64,000 bases of DNA from Actinomycetospora straminea (lineage in GTDB: Bacteria; Actinomycetota; Actinomycetes; Mycobacteriales; Pseudonocardiaceae). Both the position numbers and the translations under genes were made by a program. Of this stretch, positions 41,116 through 50,701 are shown piece after piece (position 1 is the first letter of the stretch; each line of letters begins with the position of its first letter). The notes beneath the pieces are model-generated. The model was given only the letters and a program-made list of their open reading frames with translations. It was not told the origin of the DNA and searched no databases. Location of the stretch: assembly GCF_028737255.1 (NCBI RefSeq), contig NZ_JAQZAN010000004.1, positions 248,001 to 312,000 of the forward strand, read 5' to 3'.

Positions 41116-42081
41116 GTGAACCGCCTGCGGGTCCTCTGCCCGGACACCGAGCCCGGGCTCGTCGACCGCGTGCTCGGCGTGCTGGACGCCGAGCCCGGCG
41201 CCGTGCACGTCGTGCGGCTGCGCGGCGCCGCGGTCGACCCGCCGGGCGACGTCGTCGAGGCGGACGTCGCCCGGGAGGCCGTCGACGACGTGCTCGACGC
41301 CCTGCGCGACCTGGGGTGCGCCGAGCGCGGCGGGATCGTCCTCGAGACCCTCGACACCGTCGTCTCCGACGCCGCCGACCGGGCCGAGGCGGCGGTGCCC
41401 GGCGAGGGCGTGGACGCCGTCGTCTGGGCCGAGCTGCTCGGCCGGACCGGGCAGTCGGCGCGGCTGTCGGTGACGTTCGTGGTCATGCTGACCATCGCCT
41501 GCCTGCTCGGCGCGATCGGCGTCGTCACCAACTCGCCGGTCACCGTCGTCGGGGCGATGGTCCTCGGTCCGGAGTTCGGGCCGCTGGCCGCCCTCGCGGT
41601 CGCCGCCGTGCGCCGCGACGGCCCGCTGGCCCGCAGCGCGGCCATCGCCCTCGCGGCGGGGTTCGCCATCGCCGTCCCCGTGACCGCGCTCGCCGCCGCC
41701 GGGGCGGAGGCCGTCGACCTCGTCCCCGAGGACGCGCTGACGAACCTCTCGGGCGTCGAGTTCGTCTACCAGGTCGGCCCGTTCTCGCTGGTCGTGGCGC
41801 TGCTCGCCGGGGTCGCGGGCATGGTCGCGCTCATCGCGGGGGAGGGCTCCGGCGTGCTCGTCGGGGTGTTCATCTCGGTGACGACGGTGCCCGCCGCGGG
41901 GTTCGCGGCGGTCGCGGTGACGCTGGCGGACTGGCCCCGGGCGGCGAGCTCGCTGCTCCAGCTCGTCGTCAACGTGGCCGGGATCGTCGTCGCCGGAGTG
42001 ATCGTCCTGGTGGTCGTGCGGGCGTCGCGACGACGCCGGGGAGTCCCCGAATCCCTCCCGACGCGCCCACGGTCGGGGTAG
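41116..42081 (+). CDS. DUF389 family membrane protein
   Basis: A 321-residue protein with a soluble N-terminal domain of about 110 residues (RLRVLCPDTEPGLVDRVLGVL, an ACT-like pattern) and about six membrane segments. SVTFVVMLTIACLLGAIGVVTNSPVTVVGAMVLGPEFGPLAALAVA is the DUF389 hallmark. Function unknown. It starts four bases after the aspS stop and is probably co-transcribed with it. Confidence 0.88.
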   Translation: MNRLRVLCPDTEPGLVDRVLGVLDAEPGAVHVVRLRGAAVDPPGDVVEADVAREAVDDVLDALRDLGCAERGGIVLETLDTVVSDAADRAEAAVPGEGVDAVVWAELLGRTGQSARLSVTFVVMLTIACLLGAIGVVTNSPVTVVGAMVLGPEFGPLAALAVAAVRRDGPLARSAAIALAAGFAIAVPVTALAAAGAEAVDLVPEDALTNLSGVEFVYQVGPFSLVVALLAGVAGMVALIAGEGSGVLVGVFISVTTVPAAGFAAVAVTLADWPRAASSLLQLVVNVAGIVVAGVIVLVVVRASRRRRGVPESLPTRPRSG

Positions 42082-42084
42082 AGT
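42079..42084 (+). promoter_or_regulatory. possible -10 box for the kinase-like gene
   Basis: TAGAGT matches TAnnnT and lies ten bases before ATG 42095, overlapping the stop of the preceding gene. It would give a very short leader. Confidence 0.35.
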
Positions 42085-42094
42085 CCCTCGGCTG

Positions 42095-43339
42095 ATGGCT
42101 CCCCTGACGACGGACGACGCGGACACCTCCGACGGTCACGCAGCCGGCGCTCCCGGCTCGGCCGACCGGACGGCGGAGGCCGTCGCACTCGCCGAGGAGC
42201 TGCTCACCCGGCGCCACGGCGCGACGGTGCGGCTCGCCGAGCCGGTCGACCTGGGCGGCAGCTCCCGCTCGCTGGTCGTCCGGGTGCGGGTGGCCGAGAA
42301 CCCGTTCTCGCTGCCGCGCACGCTCGTGCTCAAGCACTACCTCGACGGGGAGGGCGCGGGCGAGCAGAGCACCGTGCGGTTCCGCTACGAGGCCGCGTCC
42401 TGCCAGCTGCTCACGGCGATGCCCAGCGAGGAGCGGGCGAGCCCGATGCTCGTCGCGAACGACCCGGTGCACCGCCTGCTCGTGCTCGAGGACCTCGGGC
42501 GCTGCTCGACGCTGGCCGACAGGCTCGAGGAGCGCGACCCGAAGGCCGCCGAGCGCGCGCTGCTCGGCTGGGCGCGGGCGCTCGGGCGCATGCAGGCGGC
42601 GACGGCGGGCCGCGAGGACGACTTCGGGGCCCTGCTGCGCCGCTTCGGCGAGCGCACGTGGCGCGACCCGCTGGCCGACGACGCCCGGGCGGCGCTCGCC
42701 GAGGTGCCTGACCAGCTCGCCCAGCTCCTGCGCGTCGAGGCCGCCCCGGCCGCGGTGGCCGAGGCGCGCGCGGCGGCGAAGCTGCTCGGCGGGTCGGGCC
42801 ATCGCGCGTTCAGCCCGGCCGAGGTCCGCCCGGACAACTGCCTGCTCACCGGCAGCGGCTCGCGGTTCCTCGACTTCGAGTGGGCCTGCTTCCGCGACGT
42901 CGCCCTCACCGCGGCCTCGCTGCGCCTCCCGCTGCCCAGCGGCGGGCCGGCGCGGGCGCAGCCGCCGGGCATGGCCGAGGCGATGGTCGCGGCGTGGCAG
43001 GCGGAGATCAGCCCGGTCTGGCCCGACCTCGCCGACGCCGAGCTTCTGCGCGAGCGTCTGCTGCAGGCCGAGGTGCTGTGGGTCTGGCTCTCCACCCGCG
43101 TCCTGCTGCCCGCCGTCCTCGGCACCGCCGACACCGGGCGGGCGGCGCGCGTGGTCGTCGCCGACCCGGGGGAGGACACGCCCGCGGTGCTCAGCGCGCT
43201 GTGGCGCCGCGTCGGCACCGACGCCGAGCGCGCAGGCCGGGTGGCGACGGCCGAGCTCGCGGCCGCGGTCGTCGCGGCCCTCGGGCGGCACGGCGGCGAG
43301 GCGGGGCTGCCGCCCTACCCGGCGTTCGCGGGGCGCTGA
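42095..43339 (+). CDS. phosphotransferase (APH-like) family protein with degenerate active site
   Basis: A 414-residue protein of the aminoglycoside phosphotransferase/choline-kinase-like fold. The N-lobe has ATVRLAEPVDLGGSSRSLVVRV and RTLVLKHY (ATP-site lysine), with LLVLEDLG at the hinge. The catalytic loop, normally HGDxxxxN, reads FSPAEVRPDN, so the HxD dyad is missing while the metal loop LDFEWA remains. It may be a pseudokinase or use another base. It lies after the DUF389 gene and converges with the next gene. Confidence 0.75.
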   Translation: MAPLTTDDADTSDGHAAGAPGSADRTAEAVALAEELLTRRHGATVRLAEPVDLGGSSRSLVVRVRVAENPFSLPRTLVLKHYLDGEGAGEQSTVRFRYEAASCQLLTAMPSEERASPMLVANDPVHRLLVLEDLGRCSTLADRLEERDPKAAERALLGWARALGRMQAATAGREDDFGALLRRFGERTWRDPLADDARAALAEVPDQLAQLLRVEAAPAAVAEARAAAKLLGGSGHRAFSPAEVRPDNCLLTGSGSRFLDFEWACFRDVALTAASLRLPLPSGGPARAQPPGMAEAMVAAWQAEISPVWPDLADAELLRERLLQAEVLWVWLSTRVLLPAVLGTADTGRAARVVVADPGEDTPAVLSALWRRVGTDAERAGRVATAELAAAVVAALGRHGGEAGLPPYPAFAGR

Positions 43340-43347
43340 GCCGCCGG

Positions 43348-44028
43348 TCAGGCGGCCAGCGGGGCCCGGTGGACGAGCGCGTCCGCGGCGGCCCCCGACC
43401 AGGACGCCGCCCCGTCCGCGGCGAACGCCTCGGCGGGCCGGCGCCCGGCGAGCAGGAGCAGCAGCGCGTCGGCGTCGACGTCGACCACGTCCGGGGCCGT
43501 GTCGCGCGCGGGAGCGGGGTGGCCGTCGACGACGTGCACCGTCCGGTCGAGCACCGCGGCGTCCGCCCCGTCACGGCCCGGCGCGCGCACCACGAGGCGG
43601 ACCGACGCCGCCCGCGGGCCGACCGCGGCCACGAGGAGCCGGGGCGCGAGGTCGACCACCAGGCGCGCGGCCGCGAGGACCGCCGGCGCGTGCTCGGCGA
43701 GGTCGACGGGCAGGCCGAGGGCGGTCCGCAGGTCGTGGGCGTGCAGGCACAGGTCGAGGCAGGAGGCGCCGAGCACGGGGTCGTCGACGTCGAGACCCGC
43801 CATCCGCAGCGCCTCGCGGTGCCGCGCGTCGGCCAGCGAGGTCCGTAGCCGGGACGGGGCGGCGTAGTGCACGCCGCCGTGGTCGCCGGCGAGGTGCGCG
43901 ACGAGATCGCCGACCGTGGGCTCCGGGCCCGGGGCGTCGCGCGTCCAGTCGTCGGCGGCCATGCCGTCCACCGCGTCCTCGGCCGTCTCCCAGAGGCCGA
44001 GCACCGCCGCTGCTGCGTCCGTGGCCAT
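43348..44028 (-). CDS. maleylpyruvate isomerase / DinB-like family protein
   Basis: A 226-residue protein of the mycothiol-dependent maleylpyruvate isomerase-like group. ETAEDAVDGMAADDWTRDAPGPEPTVGDLVAHLAGDHGG is the N-terminal four-helix DinB-type bundle with its histidine, SCLDLCLHAHDLRTALG a second conserved block, and a C-terminal domain follows (VRLVVRAPG…). Such proteins bind metal and may use mycothiol; the exact reaction is unknown. It is convergent with the kinase-like gene (8 bases) and divergent from the ICL-family gene. Confidence 0.8.
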   Translation of the reverse strand: MATDAAAAVLGLWETAEDAVDGMAADDWTRDAPGPEPTVGDLVAHLAGDHGGVHYAAPSRLRTSLADARHREALRMAGLDVDDPVLGASCLDLCLHAHDLRTALGLPVDLAEHAPAVLAAARLVVDLAPRLLVAAVGPRAASVRLVVRAPGRDGADAAVLDRTVHVVDGHPAPARDTAPDVVDVDADALLLLLAGRRPAEAFAADGAASWSGAAADALVHRAPLAA

Positions 44029-44092
44029 CCGTCGACGGTATGTGACCCAGGACACAGGAACAAGGAGCGCCCGCGTCGCGGTTCGGACGACC

Positions 44093-44866
44093 ATGAGCAC
44101 CGTCGAGAAGGCCCAGGAACTCCGCCGCCTGCACAGCGACCCCGAGCTGCTCGTCGTGGTCAACGTGTGGGACGCGATCACGGCCACGACCGTCGCGAAC
44201 ACCCCGGGCACCACGGCCCTCGCCACCGCGAGCCACGGCATCGCGGCCGCGCGCGGCTACCCCGACGGCGAGGTCATCCCGCGCGACGAGATGATCGCGG
44301 AGGTCGGGCTCATCGCCCGGCAGACCGAGCTGCCCGTCACCGCCGACCTCGAGGGCGGCTACGGCGACCCCGGCGGCACCATCGCCCGCGCGATCGACGT
44401 CGGGATCGTCGGCGCGAACCTCGAGGACCAGCTCAAGCCGCTGTCCGAGTCGGTCAGGGCCGTCGAGGCGGCCGTCGCCGCGGCCGAGAAGGCCGGTGTG
44501 CCGTTCGCGCTCAACGCCCGCACCGACGCCTGGGTGCGCGGCGGCGACCGCGACCCGCAGGTCGTCCTCGACGACGCGATCGAGCGCGGGCGCGCCTACC
44601 TCGAGGCCGGCGCCACGAACGTCTTCGTGCCCGGCAAGCTCGACGAGGACACGATCCGGGCGCTGGTGGCCGCGCTCGGCGAGCGCACCGTCAACGTCAT
44701 CGGCGTGCCGGGGATGCCCTCCACCTCGCGGCTGGCCGAGCTGGGCGTGGCCCGCTGCTCGTTCGGCCCGTGGAGCCAGAACGTGGCCCTCACCGCCCTC
44801 GCGCGGCTCGCCGAGGACGCCTACGCCGGCGGCGGCCTGCCCGAGGGCACCCGCAAGCTCAACTGA
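44093..44866 (+). CDS. isocitrate lyase / PEP mutase family protein
   Basis: A 257-residue TIM barrel of the ICL/PEPM superfamily. VNVWDAITATTVANTPGTTALATAS is the first block, LPVTADLEGGYGDPGG the metal-binding loop with paired acidic residues, GANLEDQ and ALNARTDAW follow. The KKCGH loop of true isocitrate lyases is absent, so it is more like oxaloacetate decarboxylases, PEP hydrolases or 2-methylisocitrate-lyase-type enzymes. ATG 44093 has CAAGGAG about 20 bases upstream, and no nearer site is clear. The substrate is unknown. Confidence 0.85.
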   Translation: MSTVEKAQELRRLHSDPELLVVVNVWDAITATTVANTPGTTALATASHGIAAARGYPDGEVIPRDEMIAEVGLIARQTELPVTADLEGGYGDPGGTIARAIDVGIVGANLEDQLKPLSESVRAVEAAVAAAEKAGVPFALNARTDAWVRGGDRDPQVVLDDAIERGRAYLEAGATNVFVPGKLDEDTIRALVAALGERTVNVIGVPGMPSTSRLAELGVARCSFGPWSQNVALTALARLAEDAYAGGGLPEGTRKLN

Positions 44867-44873
44867 CGACCCC

Positions 44874-44917
44874 ACGTGCGTGATCTCCAGAGCTATGGCT
44901 CAGGAGACCACGCACGT
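44874..44917. terminator. hairpin between convergent genes
   Basis: A 15-base arm ACGTGCGTGATCTCC (44874-44888) pairs with 44903-44917 with one mismatch; inside it AGC-TATG-GCT extends the stem. It separates the ICL-family gene from the convergent aminotransferase gene and can act on both. Confidence 0.7.
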
Positions 44918-44922
44918 ACCCG

Positions 44923-46089
44923 TCAGCGGCGCGCCTCCAGGAACCGGCCCATGCGCTCGAGGGCCTGCTCGAGCAGGGGGAGCGCGGTGGCGTAGGAGCA
45001 GCGGACGTGACCCTCGCCCGACGGCCCGAACACGTCGCCGGGCACCACGGCCACCTTCTGCTCCTCGAGCAGCTGCTCGGCGAAGTCCTGCGAGCTCAGG
45101 CCGCTGCTGCGGATCGACGGGAACGCGTAGAACGCCCCGCCCGGCTCGGGGCAGGTCAGCCCGAGCTCGTCGAGGCCCTTGACGAACAGCCGCCGGCGCC
45201 GGTCGTAGTCGGCGACCATCTCGGTGACGTCGGGGTCCGCGCTCTTGAGCGCCTCGATCGCCGCGACCTGGCTGACGTGCGGCGCGCAGAGCATCGTGTA
45301 CTGGTGGATGCGGTGCATGAGCGCCGCCACCGGCTCCGGCGCGCACACGTAGCCGACCCGCCAGCCGGTCATCGCGTACGACTTCGAGAACCCGTTGAGC
45401 AGCACCGTCCGCTCCCAGGCGCCCTCGACCGCGGCGGTGCTGGTGTGGGTGCCGGTGTAGGTCAGGCGGTCGTAGATCTCGTCGCTGACCAGCCAGAAGT
45501 CCTCGCGGGCCGCCAGCGCGGCCAGGGCGGTGAGGTCCTCGGCGGACTGCGCGGCGCCCGTCGGGTTCGACGGCGAGCCGAACAGCACCGCCTTCGTCCG
45601 CGGGGTCACCGCCGCCGCGATCCGCTCGGCGTCCAGGCGGTAGCCCTGCGCGGGGTCGGCGGGCACGGGCACCGGCACGCCGCCCGCGAACGCCACGCAC
45701 GGCTGGTAGGCCACGTACGACGGCTCGGGGACGATCACCTCGTCGCCCGGGTTGAGCAGCGCGCGCAGCGCGAGGTCGAGGCCCTCGGAGACGCCCGAGG
45801 TCACCAGGCACTCGTCGGCCGGGCGGTAGGTCAGCCCGTGGCGGGCCTCGAGGTCCGCGCAGATCAGCTCGCGCAGCTCGAGCAGCCCGGAGTTGCCGGT
45901 GTACGTCGTGGCGCCGCGGGTCAGGGCGTGGATCGCCGACTCGCGCACGCCCCAGGGCGTCGGGAAGTCCGGCTCGCCGACGCCGAGGGTGATGACGCCG
46001 GTCATCGTCTGCGCGAGGTCGAAGAACTTCCGGATGCCCGACGGCGGCATCGCCTCGACGACCCGCGAGAGCGGCTTCTGCGGCGACAT
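44923..46089 (-). CDS. class I/II pyridoxal-phosphate aminotransferase
   Basis: A 388-residue fold-type I aminotransferase. ITLGVGEPDFPTPWGV is the N-terminal motif, FGSPSNPTGAAQ the substrate-contact region, SDEIYDRLTY follows, and NGFSKSYAMTGWRVGY holds the PLP lysine. The type resembles actinobacterial aspartate/aromatic aminotransferases. Its ATG shares one base with the stop of the Lrp-type regulator upstream (TGATG), so it is probably the target as well as the operon partner of that regulator. Confidence 0.9.
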   Translation of the reverse strand: MSPQKPLSRVVEAMPPSGIRKFFDLAQTMTGVITLGVGEPDFPTPWGVRESAIHALTRGATTYTGNSGLLELRELICADLEARHGLTYRPADECLVTSGVSEGLDLALRALLNPGDEVIVPEPSYVAYQPCVAFAGGVPVPVPADPAQGYRLDAERIAAAVTPRTKAVLFGSPSNPTGAAQSAEDLTALAALAAREDFWLVSDEIYDRLTYTGTHTSTAAVEGAWERTVLLNGFSKSYAMTGWRVGYVCAPEPVAALMHRIHQYTMLCAPHVSQVAAIEALKSADPDVTEMVADYDRRRRLFVKGLDELGLTCPEPGGAFYAFPSIRSSGLSSQDFAEQLLEEQKVAVVPGDVFGPSGEGHVRCSYATALPLLEQALERMGRFLEARR

Positions 46090-46568
46090 CAGGGCATCAC
46101 CGAGAGCCGCTGGTCCGGCTCGGGGTCGATGAGCAGCTGGCCGTCGTCCTTGTAGCGGCGCAGCAGGAAGTGGGTGCTCGTCGCCGTGACGCGGTCGACG
46201 CCCGAGAGCTTCTGGGCGACGAAGTCCGCGACCTCCTTCATCGAGGACCCCTCCACCTCGACCCGCAGGTCCTGCGCCCCGGACACGAGGTGCACGGCCC
46301 GGATCTCGCGGAAGCGGGCGATCCGCTCGGCGACGTCGTCGAACCCCCGGCCCCGCTCGGGCGCGACGGTGACGTCGACGAACGCGGTCACGCGGGTGTC
46401 GCCCAGCCGGTCGCGGTCGACGACGGTCTTGTACCGGCGGATCACGCCGTCGGCCTCCCAGCCGGCGATGGCCGCGCGCACCTCGTCCTCGGGGATGCCG
46501 GTGAGCGCCGCGATGCGCTCGGGGGTCGCGCGGGCGTCGGACTCGAGCACGGTGAGGATCTCGTGCAT
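46089..46568 (-). CDS. Lrp/AsnC family transcriptional regulator
   Basis: A 159-residue regulator. The N-terminal HTH (ATPERIAALTGIPEDEVRAAIAGWEADGVIRRYKTVVD) is followed by the RAM ligand domain (VTAFVDVTVAPERGRGFDDVAERIARFREIRAVHLVSGAQDLRVEV). Such proteins sense amino acids and often regulate their own operon. It is the first gene of a two-gene unit with the aminotransferase, and it is divergent from the asparaginase gene, 50 bases away, which it may also control. Confidence 0.9.
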   Translation of the reverse strand: MHEILTVLESDARATPERIAALTGIPEDEVRAAIAGWEADGVIRRYKTVVDRDRLGDTRVTAFVDVTVAPERGRGFDDVAERIARFREIRAVHLVSGAQDLRVEVEGSSMKEVADFVAQKLSGVDRVTATSTHFLLRRYKDDGQLLIDPEPDQRLSVMP

Positions 46569-46618
46569 GGGGAACGACCCTAGTCGTCCTCGCCGTCGCC
46601 GACCTGCGGAGCCGCCCC

Positions 46619-47599
46619 GTGCCCGTCCCGCCGCCCGACTCGCCGCCCGTCCACCTCATCGCCACCGGCGGCACCATCGCCAGCACGGGCTTCCCGGCCC
46701 CGCGCCGGGCCTCCCGCGACGGCCGCGCGCTGCTCGCGGACGCCGGCGTCACCGGCGACGTCTCCGCGAGCATCACCGTCACCGACGTCGAGACCGCCGG
46801 CAGCTACGCGATGGGGTGGGACGACCTGCGCCGCCTGCACGCGGCGGTGACCGCGGCCCTCGACGCGGGCGCGGCGGGGGTCGTCGTCACCCACGGCACC
46901 GACACGATGGAGGAGAGCGCCTACGGCCTGGACCTCCTGCTCGACGACCGCCGCCCCGTCGTGCTCACCGGCGCGCAGCGGGCCGCCGACGAGCCCGGCG
47001 CCGACGGGCCCGGCAACCTGCGCGCGGCGCTCGAGGTGGCCGCCGACCCGGAGGTCCGCGGCGACGGGGTGCTCCTGTGCTTCGACGGCGAGGTGTTCGC
47101 CGCCCGGGGCGTCGCCAAGCGCCACACCCTCGCGGCGGGCGCCTTCGACGGGTCCGTGGTGCACCGCGTCGTCGACGGGCGGGTCCGGCGGGTGTCCCAC
47201 CCCGTACGGCGACCGGCACTGCCCCTCGTGGCCGCCGACCCGCCGCGCGTCGACGTCGTCGCCGCCCACCACGGCGCCGACGGCACCCTGCTGCGCGCCG
47301 CCGTCGCCGCCGGGGCGCGGGGTGTCGTGCTCGCCGCCGTCGGGATCGGCAACGCGGCGCCGGACGTGGTCGCGGCGGTGGGCGAGGCCGTGGCGGGCGG
47401 CGTGACCGTGCTGCTCGCGAGCCGGGTGGCCGAGGGCCCGGTCTCCGCGCGCTACGCGACCGGCGGGACCGCGCTGGTCGAGGCCGGCGCGCGCCCGGTC
47501 GGGGAGATGAGCCCGTGGCAGGCACGGATGCTGCTCGGCCTCGCCCTCGCGGCTGAGCCGGGCGACCCGGGGGCACTCCTGGCGGAGCACCTGACCTGA
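46619..47599 (+). CDS. L-asparaginase family protein
   Basis: A 326-residue bacterial-type asparaginase. HLIATGGTIAST carries the first catalytic threonine and VVTHGTDTMEESAY the second Thr-Asp pair; LTGAQRAADEPGADGPGNLRAAL is the next conserved block. It hydrolyses asparagine to aspartate and ammonia; without a signal peptide it should be cytoplasmic (type I). The GTG start at 46619 lacks a strong ribosome site; the next gene begins 12 bases after its stop. Confidence 0.88.
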   Translation: MPVPPPDSPPVHLIATGGTIASTGFPAPRRASRDGRALLADAGVTGDVSASITVTDVETAGSYAMGWDDLRRLHAAVTAALDAGAAGVVVTHGTDTMEESAYGLDLLLDDRRPVVLTGAQRAADEPGADGPGNLRAALEVAADPEVRGDGVLLCFDGEVFAARGVAKRHTLAAGAFDGSVVHRVVDGRVRRVSHPVRRPALPLVAADPPRVDVVAAHHGADGTLLRAAVAAGARGVVLAAVGIGNAAPDVVAAVGEAVAGGVTVLLASRVAEGPVSARYATGGTALVEAGARPVGEMSPWQARMLLGLALAAEPGDPGALLAEHLT

Positions 47600-47611
47600 G
47601 GGAGGACCCCC

Positions 47612-48490
47612 GTGGCCAAAGAGATCCTCGTCGCCTTCGGCGTCGACGTGGACGCCGTCGCCGGCTGGCTCGGCTCGTACGGCGGGCAGGACTCGCCCGA
47701 CGACATCTCGCGCGGGCTGTTCGCCGGCGAGGTCGGCGTCCCCCGGCTGATCGAGCTGTTCCGCCGGCGCGGGATGACCCAGACGTTCTTCTGGCCCGGG
47801 CACTCCGTCGAGACCTTCCCCGGCGAGTTCGACGCCTGCGTCGCGGCGGGCCACGAGATCGGCGTGCACGGCTACAGCCACGAGAACCCGCTGGCCATGA
47901 GCCGCGAGCAGGAGGAGACGATCCTCGACTACTGCACCGAGCTCATCGAGCGCCGCAGCGGCCGCCGCCCGACCGGCTACGTCGCCCCGTGGTGGGAGTT
48001 CAGCCGCGTCACCAACGAGATCCTGCTCGACCGCGGCTTCCGCTACGACCACTCGCTGATGCACCGCGACGTCACCCCGTACTACGTGCGGGTCGGCGAC
48101 TCCTGGACGCCGATCGACTACGACCAGCCCGCCGAGTCGTGGATGAAGCCGCTCGAGCGCGGCGAGGAGACCGACCTCGTCGAGATCCCGGCCAACTGGT
48201 ACCTCGACGACCTGCCGCCGATGATGTTCATCAAGGGCAGCCCGAACAGCCACGGGTTCGTCAACCCGCGCGACATCGAGCAGCTGTGGCGCGACCAGTT
48301 CGACTGGACCCACCGCGAGTGCGACTACGCGGCCTTCACCATGACGATCCACCCCGACGTCTCCGGGCGCCCGCAGGTGCTGATGGCCCTGGAGCGGCTG
48401 ATCGACCACATCGACGGCCACGACGGGGTGCGCTGGGCGACGTTCGACGAGATCGCGCAGGACTTCGTCGCCCGGAACCCGCGCTCCTGA
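47612..48490 (+). CDS. polysaccharide deacetylase family protein
   Basis: A 292-residue NodB-fold enzyme. [11 protein letters not shown] supplies the catalytic aspartates, [14 protein letters not shown] the HxxxH-type metal motif, and [10 protein letters not shown] and [13 protein letters not shown] later motifs. The pattern matches the cytoplasmic group with Helicobacter PgdA and allantoinase-like PuuE, which act on C-N bonds of small molecules or peptidoglycan. With asparaginase as neighbour, a nitrogen-metabolism role is plausible but unproved. GGGAGGA precedes GTG 47612. Confidence 0.85.
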   Translation: MAKEILVAFGVDVDAVAGWLGSYGGQDSPDDISRGLFAGEVGVPRLIELFRRRGMTQTFFWPGHSVETFPGEFDACVAAGHEIGVHGYSHENPLAMSREQEETILDYCTELIERRSGRRPTGYVAPWWEFSRVTNEILLDRGFRYDHSLMHRDVTPYYVRVGDSWTPIDYDQPAESWMKPLERGEETDLVEIPANWYLDDLPPMMFIKGSPNSHGFVNPRDIEQLWRDQFDWTHRECDYAAFTMTIHPDVSGRPQVLMALERLIDHIDGHDGVRWATFDEIAQDFVARNPRS

Positions 48491-48492
48491 TC

Positions 48493-48930
48493 ATGTGTGG
48501 TGCCTGCGGGTCGGGGCGGGTGCGGGCGCCGTGGGAGGACACGGTCGGCCCGCCCGACCGCGCCGCGCCCCGCCGGTTCGCCGCCGCCCTGACCCGCGCG
48601 CTCGGGCCCTGGCGGTGGCGGGTGGCGCCGTGGGCCGGGGGCTACACGGTGTCCGGCCCGCAGGGCGCCCTCCCGCCGGCGCACTCCGTCGACGAGATCG
48701 TCGCCCGGGCCCGCGCCGCCCGGCCGGGGACGCCGCTCGTGGACACCGCGCCGGCCGACGGCCTCGCCCTCGCCGACGCGGTCGTGCGGGTGGCCGTCAC
48801 CGCCGCGCAGCGCGGCGGTCCGGTCCTGCTGTGTGGACCGGACCCCGGGCAATCGCGGCGGCTCACGACCCGCGACGGCGTCGCGATCGACGTCGTCCCG
48901 CGCGCCGGGACCGCCTGGGCCGTCGGCTGA
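48493..48930 (+). CDS. small protein with N-terminal CGACG motif, function unknown
   Basis: A 145-residue protein starting [19 protein letters not shown]. The CxxC pair at the very start could bind a metal. [31 protein letters not shown] follows, and the C-terminal half has alternating strands ([28 protein letters not shown]). Codon use is normal for this genome. It starts two bases after the deacetylase stop, so the two genes are probably one operon. I do not recognise the family. Confidence 0.7.
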   Translation: MCGACGSGRVRAPWEDTVGPPDRAAPRRFAAALTRALGPWRWRVAPWAGGYTVSGPQGALPPAHSVDEIVARARAARPGTPLVDTAPADGLALADAVVRVAVTAAQRGGPVLLCGPDPGQSRRLTTRDGVAIDVVPRAGTAWAVG

Positions 48931-48936
48931 CCTCGC

Positions 48937-48942
48937 TACCGT
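48937..48942 (+). promoter_or_regulatory. -10 box of a leaderless promoter for rarA
   Basis: TACCGT matches TAnnnT and ends seven bases before ATG 48950, so the transcript probably starts at the codon. It favours that ATG over the in-frame GTG at 48941. Confidence 0.5.
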
Positions 48943-48949
48943 GCGGGGC

Positions 48950-50362
48950 ATGAGCGAGGACGGGCTGTTCGAGGTCGAGGCGGCCGAGTCGGCGGCGCCG
49001 CCGGCCTCCGCGGGCCCGGACCCCGACCGGCCCGTCACGCGGGGCGTCGTGGAGGACCGGCCCGCGCCGACCAGCGGCGTGGCCGCCCCGCTGGCGGTGC
49101 GGATGCGCCCGGCGAGCCTCGACGAGGTCGTCGGCCAGCAGCACCTGCTCGCGCCCGGGGCGCCGCTGCGGCGGCTGGTCGAGGGGGCGGCGCCGGCGTC
49201 GGTGCTGCTCCACGGCCCGCCGGGCACGGGCAAGACGACGCTCGCACGCCTCATCTCCCAGGCCACGGGCCGGGCGTTCGAGGCGCTGAGCGCGCTCAAC
49301 GCGGGGGTGAAGGAGGTGCGCGGGGTCATCGAGGTCGCGCGGCGCCGCCTCGCCGCCGCCGAGCCGCGACGGACCGTGCTGTTCATCGACGAGATCCACC
49401 GCTTCTCGCGCACCCAGCAGGACGCGCTGCTCGCGGCCGTCGAGGACCGGGTCGTGCTGCTCGTCGGCGCCACCACCGAGAACCCGAGCTTCTCGGTCGT
49501 CGCGCCGCTGCTGTCGCGCTCGCTGGTCCTCGGTCTGCACGCCCTGGACGACGACGCGGTCGGCACCCTGCTCGACCGGGCCGTCGCCGACCCGCGCGGG
49601 CTCGGCGGCGCGGTCACGCTGGACCCCGAGGCCCGCGCGCACCTCGTCCGCCTCGCCGCGGGCGACGGGCGGCGGTCGCTGACCGCCCTCGAGGCCGCCG
49701 CCGACGCCGTCGGGGGGACGGGCGAGATCACGCTGGCCGACGTCGAGCGGGTCGTCGACGAGGTCGCCGTGCGCTACGACCGGGCGGGCGACCAGCACTA
49801 CGACGTCATCTCGGCGTTCATCAAGTCGATCCGCGGCTCCGACCCGGACGCCGCCCTGCACTACCTCGCCCGCATGATCGTGGCGGGGGAGGACCCGCGG
49901 TTCATCGCCCGGCGCCTCGTCGTGCACGCCAGCGAGGACATCGGGCTCGCCGACCCCACCGCCCTGCCCGCCGCGGTCGCCGCCGCGCAGGCCGTCGCGC
50001 TGATCGGGCTGCCCGAGGCGCGCATCAACCTCGCGCAGGTCACCATCCACCTCGCCACCGCGCCGAAGTCGAACGCCGTGATCACCGCGATCGACGAGGC
50101 GATGGCCGACGTGCGCCGGGGCGCGGCCGGGCCCGTGCCCCCGCACCTGCGCGACGGGCACTACGCGGGCGCCCAGGCGCAGGGCAACGCCGTCGGCTAC
50201 GTCTACCCCCACGACGACCGGGCCGGGGTGGTCGCGCAGCAGTACCCGCCGGACGAGCTGGTCGGGCGCGACTACTACCGGCCGGGCGGGCGCGGCGACG
50301 AGCGGGACCGGGCGACGCGGCTGGCGCGGCTGCGCGAGGTCGTGCGCGGCACCCAGGGCTGA
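48950..50362 (+). CDS. rarA: replication-associated recombination protein A (AAA+ ATPase)
   Basis: RarA/MgsA acts at stalled replication forks together with SSB and is related to clamp-loader ATPases. The protein has 470 residues: [17 protein letters not shown] opens the AAA+ domain, [14 protein letters not shown] is Walker [19 protein letters not shown] Walker [12 protein letters not shown] sensor 1, and [26 protein letters not shown] the tetramerisation region. About 50 residues at the N-terminus are variable. It corresponds to M. tuberculosis Rv2559c in position between aspS and alaS. A strong hairpin follows the stop. Confidence 0.95.
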   Translation: MSEDGLFEVEAAESAAPPASAGPDPDRPVTRGVVEDRPAPTSGVAAPLAVRMRPASLDEVVGQQHLLAPGAPLRRLVEGAAPASVLLHGPPGTGKTTLARLISQATGRAFEALSALNAGVKEVRGVIEVARRRLAAAEPRRTVLFIDEIHRFSRTQQDALLAAVEDRVVLLVGATTENPSFSVVAPLLSRSLVLGLHALDDDAVGTLLDRAVADPRGLGGAVTLDPEARAHLVRLAAGDGRRSLTALEAAADAVGGTGEITLADVERVVDEVAVRYDRAGDQHYDVISAFIKSIRGSDPDAALHYLARMIVAGEDPRFIARRLVVHASEDIGLADPTALPAAVAAAQAVALIGLPEARINLAQVTIHLATAPKSNAVITAIDEAMADVRRGAAGPVPPHLRDGHYAGAQAQGNAVGYVYPHDDRAGVVAQQYPPDELVGRDYYRPGGRGDERDRATRLARLREVVRGTQG

Positions 50363-50363
50363 G

Positions 50364-50400
50364 GGTGTCGCGGGCGCGCCCCCCGGCCGCCCGCGACACC
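50364..50400 (+). terminator. terminator hairpin after rarA
   Basis: GGTGTCGCGGGCG (50364-50376) and CGCCCGCGACACC (50388-50400) form a perfect 13-bp stem with an 11-base loop, starting two bases after the rarA stop. Confidence 0.85.
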
Positions 50401-50556
50401 ACCCAGTCTTCGTGGCCAACGGCGCGAGGGTTTCGGAGGACGCGTCCTGGACCGTCCGGCCGCGTCCCGGACAGCGTCCGGACGGCGGCTGTGCAGGGGA
50501 TGTGCCCGTGACGGATGATCTCGGCGGGTCCGGGGGGACACGGGGACCGGGGGGAC

Positions 50557-50701
50557 ATGACGGACGGGGAGACCGCGGGCGGGCCGACGGCGGGCCGCGG
50601 AGCGGGGGCCGGCACGGGCGGCAGCGCGGGGGGCACGGGCGGCAGCGGCGACTCGCCCACGCGGTTCTGCACGGACTTCCGCGACGTCCTGCGCGCGCGA
50701 C
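50557..50701 (+). other. N-terminal part of the next gene in another reading frame
   Basis: From ATG 50557 (after GGGGGAC) this frame encodes a Gly/Thr-rich stretch and then SPTRFCTDFRDVLRARR, the first helix of the HTH domain whose remainder (VSFRRAEELSGWGKSTI) lies in the +1 frame from 50702. The switch falls in a CG-dinucleotide run at about 50692-50699; one more CG would restore a single frame. Confidence 0.6.
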
